The position numbers were made by a program, and so were the translations under genes. DNA of 7,323 nucleotides from Alphaproteobacteria bacterium (GTDB lineage: Bacteria; Pseudomonadota; Alphaproteobacteria; Kiloniellales; JAKSDN01), in the NCBI GenBank assembly GCA_030598385.1, contig JAUVQB010000065.1:1-7323 (forward strand), written 5' to 3'. Within the stretch, counting starts at the first letter, position 1. Each line of letters opens with the position of its first letter. Below, in pieces: positions 1-6,763 of the stretch. The notes beneath the pieces were generated by a model, which saw only the letters and a list, made by a program, of their open reading frames with translations, had not been told where the DNA came from and made no database searches.

Positions 1-635
1 ACGATTCCAACCTGCTAAGCCTGAACCGTTTTCCCGGCGTCGACCGGGTCGACCCCGGCAGCCGGGTCGACTACGGTTTGAAATGGGGTATTTCCAGTTC
101 CTCGATCGGCGAGGCGAGCGCATTTTTTGGGCAAAGCTTCCGCCTGGAAAATGATGACGCTTTCGCGGAGGGATCCGGGTTGGAGGACAATCTCTCCGAT
201 GTCGTGGGTCGCATCCGTTTGGTGCCACAGGAGGATATCGACTTGTCTTACAGGTTCCGGATCGACAAGGACGATCTGGCCGCCGAGCGGCACGAACTCG
301 ACCTTAGTATCGGGCCTCCGGCCTTGGACCTCGATCTCAGTTACGTCTTCCTGTCCGACGACTTGAGCACGGACGAGTTCGACACCCGCGAAGAGCTGGC
401 ATTCCAGCTCGGCTCCCAGCTCAACGAGAACTGGTCCGTCCAGGGCGCGCACAGGCGCGACTTGGAGGCCCACGACGCCTTGTCCACCTCCTTCGGATTG
501 ACCTACCAGGATGAATGCTTCTTCATCACGGTCGAGGCCAAGCGCACCTATTACGAGGACCGCGAGATCAGCGAGGAAGATTCGGTCATGGTTAAGTTCG
601 TGCTCACGCACCTCGGGGAGGTTGGCGTCCAATAG
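1..635 (+). CDS. lptD: LptD, LPS-assembly outer-membrane beta-barrel protein, C-terminal part (5' end outside window)
   Basis: LptD forms the outer-membrane beta-barrel that, with the lipoprotein LptE, inserts lipopolysaccharide into the outer leaflet. The reading frame is open from base 3 (first codon GAT) to the TAG at 633-635, giving about 210 C-terminal residues. Family signatures are the opening DSNLLSLNRFPG segment followed by a VDxGSRxxYGL stretch, then alternating polar/hydrophobic beta-strand patterns such as DLSYRFRID and LDLDLSYVFL. The terminal block runs YQDECFF (507-524) through KFVLTHLGEVG. One cysteine (codon 516-518) sits where E. coli LptD has an adjacent Cys pair used for disulfides with the N-terminal region. 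The gene is followed directly by surA, pdxA and rsmA, the order known for this locus in many Proteobacteria. The N-terminal OstA/LptA-like domain and signal peptide lie upstream of the window. Confidence 0.93.
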   Translation, partial: DSNLLSLNRFPGVDRVDPGSRVDYGLKWGISSSSIGEASAFFGQSFRLENDDAFAEGSGLEDNLSDVVGRIRLVPQEDIDLSYRFRIDKDDLAAERHELDLSIGPPALDLDLSYVFLSDDLSTDEFDTREELAFQLGSQLNENWSVQGAHRRDLEAHDALSTSFGLTYQDECFFITVEAKRTYYEDREISEEDSVMVKFVLTHLGEVGVQ

Positions 636-660
636 ATGACCGCCGAAACCATGGCGCACG

Positions 661-689
661 TTGTTCCCGGCCCAGCGAATGCCTATAGT
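661..689 (+). promoter_or_regulatory. Candidate sigma70-type promoter for surA
   Basis: A TTGTTC box at 661-666 (three of six matches to TTGACA) is followed after exactly 17 bp by TATAGT at 684-689 (five of six matches to TATAAT). It lies just after the lptD stop. Transcription would begin near 696, leaving roughly 48 nt of leader before the favoured TTG start of surA at 744. The -35 box is weak and there is no experimental support. If surA instead starts at 636 or 651, this element would be inside the coding region. surA and its downstream genes may also be read from the lptD transcript. Confidence 0.3.
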
Positions 690-743
690 CGGCCCCGAAT
701 TGGCCATCGCCGCATCCTTATTCTAGCTGCCGAGACTAAGCAC

Positions 744-2021
744 TTGATCACGGGACGAATTCTCAGGCGCACACTTCACGCCACCGCCGCCGGTTTACTG
801 CTGAGCCTGTTGCTTCCGGCTTTGCAGGCCGGCCGGCCCCTGGCCCAGGACACCCTGCGCGCCGTCGCCGTGGTGAACGACGAAGTGATCTCGATGCTCG
901 ATCTCTTCCTGCGCACCCGTTTGGCGGCGCTCTCCTCGGGCATCCAACTGACGCCGGAGTCGCAATCCCGCCTGCAACAGCAGGTTCTTCGACGCCTCAT
1001 AGACGAGCGGCTCCAGCTACAAGAGGCAGAGCGCCTCAGCATCATGGCCAGCGATGAAGAGGTCGCGGAATCGCTGAATGCCATCGCCCGGCGCAATAAA
1101 ATGTCGAACGAGCAGTTCCTAGCGATGTTGGCAGAGAATCAAATCCTGCCGTTGGCCATTCACGAACAGATCAAGGCCGAGCTTGCATGGCGCAATGTGG
1201 TCAAGGTTCGTTTGGTGCCGAGAATCGTCATCGCAGACGAAGAGATCGACGACGTCGTCACCCGGATCAAGGCCGGCCAGGGTGGTTCGCAGATCAATCT
1301 GTCGGAGATCTACCTGGAAGTTGACAATGTGCAGGCGGAGGACGAGGTCCGGCGCTCCGCGATCGGCTTGCTGGAAGAGCTGCGCGGCGGCGGCGATTTT
1401 TCGGCTCTTGCCAGCCAGTTCTCGCAAGCCGCCACGGCGGCCAAGGGCGGCAACATCGGCTGGATCGAGGAATCCCAGTTGCCCGAAGAGCTCGCGTCCG
1501 TGGTGCGCGGCATGCAAGCCGGCGAGGTGAACGGGCCGGTGCGTGGATTGACCGGCTTTTACATCCTCTACCTGAAGGACCGCAAAGCCATCAGCGGCGG
1601 TGAGGATTCCGTGCGGTTGACGCAAATCTTCCTGGATATGCCGCCCGACGGCCAAGAAGCCGAGCGCGCGGCACGGCTGGCGGAGGCGGAGGCCCTGCGC
1701 TCGGGAATCGACAGTTGCGCGACGGCAGCAGAGGTCGCCAAAGCCTCGGGGGCGCCCGGCTCCGGCGACCTGGGATTGATGAAGGTCGCGGACCTTTCGC
1801 CCCAACTTCAGAGCCTGGTCCAATCCCTGCCGCTCGAACAGCCGAGCGAGCCCATTAACATCGCCGGTAGCCTCGCGATCTTGGTCGTCTGCGAGCGCCA
1901 GGGCGGTGCCATCGATCGAGACAGAATTCAAAACAACCTGATGGCCCAGCGGGTCGAGATTCTGGCGCGCCGATACCTTCGGGACCTGCGCCGCCAGGCC
2001 AACGTGGACCTTCGCCTGTGA
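744..2021 (+). CDS. surA: SurA, periplasmic chaperone / peptidyl-prolyl cis-trans isomerase
   Basis: SurA escorts unfolded outer-membrane proteins across the periplasm to the BAM complex; LptD is a known client. Numbering from the TTG at 744 gives 425 residues, close to the 428 of E. coli SurA. A signal peptide comes first (RR at about 8-9, a leucine-rich core at 15-25, cleavage probably before residue 36). The SurA N-terminal domain begins with VAVVNDEVIS at about 41-50. A parvulin-type PPIase domain spans about 184-280, with LSEIYL, DFSALASQFS, KGGNIGW and the closing GFYILYLKDR. A divergent second parvulin-like domain (about 289-384) holds two cysteines and LPLEQPSEPI, and a C-terminal helix follows. 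The frame is open back to an ATG at 636 that abuts the lptD stop, with another ATG at 651. I prefer 744 because the upstream 36 codons would give an unusually long n-region and they contain the promoter-like element. The start is uncertain; the identity is not. Confidence 0.9.
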   Translation: MITGRILRRTLHATAAGLLLSLLLPALQAGRPLAQDTLRAVAVVNDEVISMLDLFLRTRLAALSSGIQLTPESQSRLQQQVLRRLIDERLQLQEAERLSIMASDEEVAESLNAIARRNKMSNEQFLAMLAENQILPLAIHEQIKAELAWRNVVKVRLVPRIVIADEEIDDVVTRIKAGQGGSQINLSEIYLEVDNVQAEDEVRRSAIGLLEELRGGGDFSALASQFSQAATAAKGGNIGWIEESQLPEELASVVRGMQAGEVNGPVRGLTGFYILYLKDRKAISGGEDSVRLTQIFLDMPPDGQEAERAARLAEAEALRSGIDSCATAAEVAKASGAPGSGDLGLMKVADLSPQLQSLVQSLPLEQPSEPINIAGSLAILVVCERQGGAIDRDRIQNNLMAQRVEILARRYLRDLRRQANVDLRL

Positions 2022-3067
2022 GCGACGATAGTGTCGCGCGGGATCTTCTTCCGGCGCTGGCGGTCACCATGGGCGAGCCCGCCGGCATCGGAGGCGAGCT
2101 GGCGCTCATGTCCTGGCGCGAGCGTGCGACGCAAGCTGTCCCGCCGTTTTTCCTCATCGACGATCCGCGGCGATTGTCTCGCTTGGCGACCCATCTCGGT
2201 TTCGAGATCCCGCTGGCTGAGTTGGACCGGCCGGAGGACGCCGCGGCACGGTTCGACCAGGCCTTGCCCGTCTTGCCGCATCCGCTCGCCTCGGATGTGA
2301 CGCCTGGCCATCCGGACCCGGCCAACTGCGACTGCGTCCTGCGGTCGATCGCCCGGGCTGCCGAGCTGGTCCCACAGGGCCGCGCCTCGGCGGTGGTCAC
2401 CAATCCGATTCATAAGAAGGTGCTGTATGACGCCGGCTTCGCCCATCCCGGCCATACCGAGTATCTGGCCGAGCTGGCGGCCAAGGCGTCGGGTACGGAG
2501 GTCCGTCCCATCATGATGTTGGCTTGCCACGGTCTCCGCGTCGTGCCGGTGACCGTGCACCTGCCGCTCAAGACCGCAATCGCCAGCCTGTCTACGGAGG
2601 CGATCGTCCAAGCCGGACGGGTGTCGGCCGCGGCGCTTGAGCGGGATTTCAAGATCGTCGAACCGCGGCTGGCGGCGGCCGGCCTCAACCCCCATGCCGG
2701 CGAAGACGGCGCGTTGGGGCGCGAAGAATTGGATATCATCGCGCCCGCGCTGGAGGCCTTGCGGGCCGAGGGCATTAGCGTGGACGGACCGGTGCCCGCC
2801 GACTCGCTGTTTCACGAATCGGCGCGCGAAGGCTACGACGTGGCGCTCTGCATGTATCACGACCAAGCGCTGATTCCGCTTAAGACCATAGACTTCGCCC
2901 GGGGCGTCAACATCACCTTGGGGCTGCCTTTCGTGCGCACGTCGCCGGATCACGGCACGGCCCTCTCGCTTGCCGGCACCGGCCGCGCCGACCCCTCGAG
3001 CCTGATCGCCGCCCTACGTATGGCGCAACAGATGGCGGCGAACCGCTCGGCGCAGGCCGCGGCCTAG
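2018..3067 (+). CDS. pdxA: PdxA, 4-hydroxythreonine-4-phosphate dehydrogenase
   Basis: PdxA oxidises 4-phosphohydroxy-L-threonine with NAD(P)+. The product decarboxylates and is condensed with deoxyxylulose phosphate by PdxJ to make pyridoxine 5'-phosphate (DXP-dependent vitamin B6 pathway, cytoplasmic). The protein has 349 residues, slightly longer than the 329 of E. coli. Visible motifs are VTMGEPAGIG (16-25), VVTNPIHK (126-133), GHTEYL (145-150), HLPL (181-184), NPHAGEDG (224-231), YHDQALIPLKT (280-290) and GLPFVRTSPDHGTA (302-315). H181, H226 and H281 match the three metal-binding histidines of the E. coli enzyme (166, 211, 266) at a constant offset of 15, and H146 matches the substrate-binding His after a 5-residue length difference. 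The GTG start at 2018 overlaps the surA stop in a GTGA sequence, which indicates translational coupling. Confidence 0.96.
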   Translation: MSDDSVARDLLPALAVTMGEPAGIGGELALMSWRERATQAVPPFFLIDDPRRLSRLATHLGFEIPLAELDRPEDAAARFDQALPVLPHPLASDVTPGHPDPANCDCVLRSIARAAELVPQGRASAVVTNPIHKKVLYDAGFAHPGHTEYLAELAAKASGTEVRPIMMLACHGLRVVPVTVHLPLKTAIASLSTEAIVQAGRVSAAALERDFKIVEPRLAAAGLNPHAGEDGALGREELDIIAPALEALRAEGISVDGPVPADSLFHESAREGYDVALCMYHDQALIPLKTIDFARGVNITLGLPFVRTSPDHGTALSLAGTGRADPSSLIAALRMAQQMAANRSAQAAA

Positions 3068-3070
3068 GCG

Positions 3071-3931
3071 TTGGCCGTGCCCGACCAACCGGATCTGCCG
3101 CCGCTGAGGGAGGTGATCGCTCGTCACGGCCTCAGCGCCCTCAAGTCCTATGGCCAACACTTTCTACTCGACCTCAATCTGACCCGACGTATCGCCCGCG
3201 CCGCCGGCGATCTAGGCCAAGGGACGACCATCGAGGTCGGTCCCGGGCCCGGCGGACTGACGCGCGCCCTTTTGTCCGAGGGGGCCTACAGGGTGGTGGC
3301 GATCGAGCGCGACCGGCGTTGCCTCGCGGCACTGGAGGAGTTGGCGACCGCCTATCCCGGGCGCCTCGAGACGATCTGCGGTGACGCCCTTGAGATCGAC
3401 GCCCGCCAGTTGGGCGAGGCCCCGAGGCGAATCGTCGCGAACCTGCCCTACAACGTGGCGACGCCCCTGCTCATCCGTTGGTTGACGGCGCTCGCCGACT
3501 CGCCCGGATGTCTCGGCCGCATGGTCCTGATGTTTCAAAAAGAGGTGGCCGAACGCTTGGCCGCCCCCGCTGGCAACCGCACCTACGGCCGCCTCTCGGT
3601 GCTGGCCCAGTGGCTGTGTCAAGTGCGGCCGTTGTTCGATATTCCGGCGCGAGCCTTCACGCCGTCGCCCAACGTGGTGTCCACGGTTGTGGAACTGGAG
3701 CCCTTTGCCGCGCCTGCCTATCCGGCGCGCTTGGCCGATCTGGAGCGCGTCACTGCCGCCGCCTTCGGCCAGCGGCGCAAAATGCTACGGCAAAGCCTGA
3801 AGTCCCTGGGCGACGATCCGCGCGATCTCCTGGCAGCCGTGGGGATCGACGAAACGGCCCGTGCCGAGGCACTTGGCGTGGCGGACTTCTGCGCCCTCGC
3901 CCGGGCCTTGAGCGCGCGCGGCGAACCTTAG
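3071..3931 (+). CDS. rsmA: RsmA/KsgA, 16S rRNA (adenine1518-N6/adenine1519-N6)-dimethyltransferase
   Basis: RsmA transfers four methyl groups from S-adenosylmethionine to the two adjacent adenines in the helix 45 loop of 16S rRNA, late in 30S assembly. The 286-residue length is typical. Motifs in order: GQHFLLD (28-34), the SAM-binding VGPGPGGLT (56-64), the acidic end of the second strand in IERD (78-81), GDAL (104-107) and the catalytic NLPYN (124-128). These are followed by FQKEVAERL (155-163), the FTPSPNV substrate loop (196-202) and [12 protein letters not shown] (232-243) in the helical C-terminal domain. Starts available are TTG at 3071 and GTG at 3077, neither with a strong Shine-Dalgarno. 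Only 3 bp follow the pdxA stop, so re-initiation from pdxA is likely. It is the last gene of the plus-strand unit. Confidence 0.95.
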   Translation: MAVPDQPDLPPLREVIARHGLSALKSYGQHFLLDLNLTRRIARAAGDLGQGTTIEVGPGPGGLTRALLSEGAYRVVAIERDRRCLAALEELATAYPGRLETICGDALEIDARQLGEAPRRIVANLPYNVATPLLIRWLTALADSPGCLGRMVLMFQKEVAERLAAPAGNRTYGRLSVLAQWLCQVRPLFDIPARAFTPSPNVVSTVVELEPFAAPAYPARLADLERVTAAAFGQRRKMLRQSLKSLGDDPRDLLAAVGIDETARAEALGVADFCALARALSARGEP

Positions 3932-3946
3932 GCCACCAGAGGACGA

Positions 3947-4585
3947 TCAGCGCGGGTGGCGTAACCGCTCGACGAACTCGTGCAGGCCGACCCGGCGCTC
4001 CCGCTTCAGGCGTTCGGCGGCGAGGATCGCCTGAACCTGGACCAGGCTCTCCGCCACGTCGTGATTGACGATGATGTAGTCGTACTCGGCCCAATGGCTC
4101 ATCTCGTCCGCCGCCTTGGCCATGCGGCCCTGAAGGACGTCTTCGGGATCCTGGGCGCGGCTGCGCAGGCGGCGCTCCAGCTCCTCGGTCGACGGCGGCA
4201 GGATGAAGATGCGGACCAGATCTTTGGCGGCCTTTTCCGTCAACTGCTGGGTGCCCTGCCAGTCGATATCGAACAGCACGTCGTCGCCCGCCTCCAGGGC
4301 CTCTTCCACGGCCGCGCGCGGCGTGCCGTAGGAATGCCCGAACACATTCGCGTGCTCGAGGAACTCGTCGCCCGCGACCATGGCATCGAAGGTCTCTTGG
4401 TCGACGAAATGGTAATCGGCCCCATCGATCTCGTTCGGCCGCTTGGGCCGAGTCGTGGCTGAAACAGAGAGGTTGATCTGGTCGTCCGCCGGCAGCAGGT
4501 GGCGGCAGATCGTGGTCTTGCCGGCGCCCGACGGCGAGGACAATACCAGCATCAGACCGCGGCGGAGGATGGTCCCGGGGCTCAC
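3947..4585 (-). CDS. gmk: Gmk, guanylate kinase
   Basis: Guanylate kinase phosphorylates GMP to GDP with ATP, an essential step of purine nucleotide synthesis in the cytoplasm. The protein has 212 residues, a normal size. The P-loop is SSPSGAGKTT (16-25). The GMP-binding region includes SATTRPKRPNEIDGADYHFV (42-61) and EFLEHANVFGHSYGTP (74-89). DIDWQGT (106-112), the lid-type segment SRAQDPEDVLQGRM (142-155) and EYDYIIVN (167-174) are all family hallmarks. The start is GTG at 4583-4585; an internal ATG at residue 12 would cut close to the P-loop strand and is less likely. No in-frame start exists further upstream before yicC. The GTG overlaps the stop of a possible 22-codon ORF (4582-4650), suggesting coupled translation. 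Its stop is 15 bp from the convergent rsmA stop. Confidence 0.96.
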   Translation of the reverse strand: MSPGTILRRGLMLVLSSPSGAGKTTICRHLLPADDQINLSVSATTRPKRPNEIDGADYHFVDQETFDAMVAGDEFLEHANVFGHSYGTPRAAVEEALEAGDDVLFDIDWQGTQQLTEKAAKDLVRIFILPPSTEELERRLRSRAQDPEDVLQGRMAKAADEMSHWAEYDYIIVNHDVAESLVQVQAILAAERLKRERRVGLHEFVERLRHPR

Positions 4586-4650
4586 GGCCTGAGGTCCAGC
4601 AGGGTGAATGCCCGTCTCGCGAAATCCTGCGCGCGGTATCGCAGTTTCAT
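4582..4650 (-). CDS. Possible 22-residue small ORF coupled to gmk
   Basis: Between yicC and gmk the minus strand has an ATG at 4648-4650 and 22 codons ending in TGA at 4582-4584. The peptide begins MKLRYRAQDFARR and ends TLLDLRP, so it is basic at the N-terminal half and has no membrane segment. A Shine-Dalgarno-like GGAAG at 4658-4662 lies 7 nt before the ATG. The stop overlaps the gmk GTG in a GTGA sequence, the same arrangement as surA/pdxA. It therefore could be a leader ORF that feeds ribosomes to gmk, whose own upstream sequence has only a weak AGG. I recognise no family, and chance is a serious alternative for so short an ORF in GC-rich DNA. Confidence 0.35.
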   Translation of the reverse strand: MKLRYRAQDFARRAFTLLDLRP

Positions 4651-4663
4651 CTCCAGTCTTCCA

Positions 4664-5572
4664 TCATTCGATATTCTGAACCTGCTCGCGGAGCCGCTCG
4701 ACCGCGCTCTTGAGATCGAGGCCGAGGCGCGTCAGTTCCACATCGGACGCCTTGGAGCAGAGGGTATTGGCCTCCCGGTTGAATTCCTGGCACAGAAAGT
4801 CGAGGCGGCGCCCAACCGTGCCGCCACCTTCGAGAAGCTCCCTCGCGGCGGCCGAATGGGCCCTCAGACGATCGAGTTCTTCGCGCACGTCACCGCGCGC
4901 GGCTAACAGGGCCGCCTCCTGGGCCAGGCGTTCTTCCGGCAGCGCAGGAACGGCTTCGAGCAGCTCCTCCACGAGCGATTTGAGCCGGGCCTTCAGTGCT
5001 TCCGGCTGCGCCTCGGCGCTGGCCGCGGCCTTGTCGGTCAGCTCTTCGATCGTCTGAAGATGCGTTTCGACCGCCGCCTTGAGATGCTTGCCCTCGGCCC
5101 GCCGTGCGGCGCTCAATTCCTTCAGCGCCGTTTGCAGGTCCTTGCGCATGGCGGCCATCCGGGCCGCGGTCTCGTCGCCGGAGTCCTCCTCCTCGACCAC
5201 TTCCAACACCCCCTTCACGCCAAGCAAGCCGTCGAGGCGGGCCGGGGCCAAGGTTTTGCCGTCGGCCCGCGATTCCAGTTCGCCGGCCAGCCTCACGAGC
5301 TGGTCCAAGAGATCCCGGTTGACCCGCAGGCTGGGGACAGCCTCGGCCCGGCCGACGCTCAGCGTGATGGAGACGTTGCCGCGCGCGCAGTGCTTCGGCG
5401 CGGCCTCGCGCGCCGCCGCCTCCAGCGGCTCGTAGCCATTGGGAATACGGCACCGCAAGTCGAGCGAGCGGCCGTTGACGCTCTTGATTTCCCAGCTCCA
5501 GGTCACCTTGGCGTCGCCACCCTCGCGGCGGGCGAATCCGGTCATGCTTGAAAGGTGTCGGGACTCGGCCAC
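4664..5572 (-). CDS. yicC: YicC/YloC family endoribonuclease
   Basis: Members of the YicC/YloC family are reported endoribonucleases; E. coli YicC has been linked to turnover of small RNAs. The 302-residue product has the N-terminal YicC domain starting with SSMTGFARREG (8-18), then the conserved WEIKSVNGRSLDLR block (27-40). A charged, probably helical middle follows (about 125-220, rich in Glu, Ala and Arg). The C-terminal DUF1732 part contains DFLCQEFNREANTLCSKASD (about 258-277) and the terminal LREQVQNIE, the strongest family signature. The chosen start is GTG at 5570-5572. The ATG at 5543-5545 (residue 10) would begin directly with MTGFAR, as many homologues do near their N-terminus, so it is a real alternative. 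Spacing to the upstream lipoprotein gene is 20 bp. Neighbouring gmk is a frequent partner in Alphaproteobacteria, from general knowledge of these loci. Confidence 0.93.
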   Translation of the reverse strand: MAESRHLSSMTGFARREGGDAKVTWSWEIKSVNGRSLDLRCRIPNGYEPLEAAAREAAPKHCARGNVSITLSVGRAEAVPSLRVNRDLLDQLVRLAGELESRADGKTLAPARLDGLLGVKGVLEVVEEEDSGDETAARMAAMRKDLQTALKELSAARRAEGKHLKAAVETHLQTIEELTDKAAASAEAQPEALKARLKSLVEELLEAVPALPEERLAQEAALLAARGDVREELDRLRAHSAAARELLEGGGTVGRRLDFLCQEFNREANTLCSKASDVELTRLGLDLKSAVERLREQVQNIE

Positions 5573-5592
5573 GGGACAAAGAGCTCTTCAGG

Positions 5593-6735
5593 TCATTCAG
5601 GCGCGGCGCCTTTATAGACTCGGCCGCGGATCGCAACAAGCGAAGCGAAGGGCACGATCGTCTGGGGTAATGCTGCGAACCGATATTCCGTAGACAAGCC
5701 CGCGGACCTCGTCCCAAGCGCAAGGCTCACCAAGTCCTCGACCGCATCGAGGCGTTCGGGTGTCACCGGGTGAAAGTCGCGCAGCAGCACCGCGCCGCTT
5801 TTCACGTCGGCGAGGCGGCGCCATACCTCGACCAGGGCGCTCAACGGAGTGCCGGCACGCGACATCAGTTCGAGCGCCATGCGGTCCGCCTCGATTTCCT
5901 GCGCCTGGGTGAAAGGCCGCGCCTCGGGTGTGATGCCGGCCGCCGACAGGCGATCGCGGTCTTCCGGGTCCATGGCCGCAACCTTGAGGGCGTCAAGCCT
6001 CTCGATGACCTGTTCGGTGAAGGAACTTGCTGTCTCGTGGGCACGCAAGGCATGGCCCAGGACATGGCCGACCACGGCGGCGAGTTCCGAGTCGTCGCCG
6101 ATGAACCGGGTCAGACCATGGGTGACGTAGACCTTCCGCTCGCTAAAGAACGCATTGATCTGATCGCTCTGGGTCAGGATCACATCGAAATCGCATTGCA
6201 GGCGCGGCGCCATATCGATGACGAGCCGTTCCTCGCCGCGCCGCAGGTGAAACGCAAGGGGCGCTCCGGCAGGCGCCGCGCGCTGCAATATCTCGTGCAT
6301 CGCGGCGCTGGCCCTCTCGCCGCTTGGAAGCGGGTGCCAAGATATCTTTTCGATCACGTCGCCGGCGCGCAACCCCGCCTCGGCCGCCGGCGAACCCGGC
6401 AGGACATGGACCACCCGGACATGGTCATCCAGGCCGTAGACCGCCATCGACGCGATCCGGTATTGGCCGCCGATGTCCCAGCGGGTCCAGGCTTGAAATC
6501 CGAAGTTCGCCCGCATCTGGCCCGGGCAGAGCTCGCCGCCGCGGCTCAATAGGGGATAGCTGACATCCCACAATCGCGCCTGCTGCGTCAGCAACTGGCG
6601 AAGCACGACGTCGCGTGGCTCGGCGGCACCTTCCGGCTCGCCGCCTGCCGGATTGCCGGTGGGCGAGGACGAACACGCCGCGAGCAGCGTCAAGAGAGCG
6701 GCACCGAGAACCATGACCGGCAGCCGCGAGAACAT
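5593..6735 (-). CDS. PDZ-domain lipoprotein with M48-like peptidase domain lacking the catalytic glutamate
   Basis: The 380-residue product starts with a lipoprotein signal peptide: MFSRLPVMVLGAALLTLLAAC, read here as a short n-region, a hydrophobic core and lipobox L-A-A-C21. Serine at +2 fits sorting to the outer membrane. A PDZ domain lies at about 105-176 (VVHVLPGSPAAEAGLRAGDV). An M48-type domain follows: QINAFF (192-197), VYVTHGLTRF (202-211), SELAAVVGHVLGHALRAHE (216-234) and the downstream EIEADRMA (280-287). In active M48 enzymes the helix reads HExxH; here it is H224-V-L-G-H228, so the general-base Glu is Val (codon GTC) while both His and the E280/D284 motif remain. It may be a non-proteolytic chaperone or scaffold at the outer membrane, but this is inference. 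The frame is open upstream to 6963, but that extension overlaps mltG and precedes the signal peptide. ATG 6733-6735 has a good ribosome-binding site. It sits 28 bp after mltG and 20 bp before yicC. Confidence 0.82.
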   Translation of the reverse strand: MFSRLPVMVLGAALLTLLAACSSSPTGNPAGGEPEGAAEPRDVVLRQLLTQQARLWDVSYPLLSRGGELCPGQMRANFGFQAWTRWDIGGQYRIASMAVYGLDDHVRVVHVLPGSPAAEAGLRAGDVIEKISWHPLPSGERASAAMHEILQRAAPAGAPLAFHLRRGEERLVIDMAPRLQCDFDVILTQSDQINAFFSERKVYVTHGLTRFIGDDSELAAVVGHVLGHALRAHETASSFTEQVIERLDALKVAAMDPEDRDRLSAAGITPEARPFTQAQEIEADRMALELMSRAGTPLSALVEVWRRLADVKSGAVLLRDFHPVTPERLDAVEDLVSLALGTRSAGLSTEYRFAALPQTIVPFASLVAIRGRVYKGAAPE

Positions 6736-6742
6736 GACGACA

Positions 6743-6750
6743 CCTCTTTT
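6743..6750 (-). promoter_or_regulatory. Ribosome-binding site fixing the lipoprotein start
   Basis: AAAAGAGG on the minus strand, with the AGAGG core at 6743-6747, lies 7 nt before the ATG at 6733-6735. It is the clearest Shine-Dalgarno in the window and, together with the signal peptide that follows, decides the start in favour of 6735. Confidence 0.65.
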
Positions 6751-6763
6751 CAATGCAGCGCCC

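Noticed and set aside
39..71. Three GTCGAC sites and a repeated CCGGGTCGAC within 33 bp
   Set aside because: They encode the conserved VDRVDPGSRVDYG stretch of LptD; repeated Val-Asp and Arg-Val-Asp codons explain them without a regulatory role.
15..707. 230-codon open frame on the minus strand opposite lptD
   Set aside because: It is antisense to a well-supported LptD C-terminus and shows no domain or signal of its own; it is a GC-driven shadow.
1928..2953. 341-codon open frame on the minus strand opposite pdxA and the surA end
   Set aside because: It lies antisense to pdxA, whose motifs are unambiguous. The translation is Arg/Gly/His-rich with no recognisable family, as expected for shadow frames in GC-rich DNA.
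3932..3960. Intrinsic terminator between rsmA and gmk
   Set aside because: The 6-bp stem has a 17-nt loop and no T-tract on either strand, so it is not annotated as a terminator.
5579..5588. Perfect 10-bp palindrome AAGAGCTCTT in the 20-bp gap before yicC
   Set aside because: It is too short to form a stable hairpin or to call as an operator, and nothing similar occurs elsewhere in the window.
4890..5723. 277-codon minus-strand open frame across yicC in another frame
   Set aside because: It overlaps the genuine yicC frame, which ends in the LREQVQNIE signature; its own translation is low-complexity Arg/Gly/Ala.
5770..6552. 260-codon open frame on the plus strand opposite the lipoprotein gene
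   Set aside because: The opposite strand carries a lipobox, PDZ and M48-like motifs in one continuous frame, whereas this translation has no family features.
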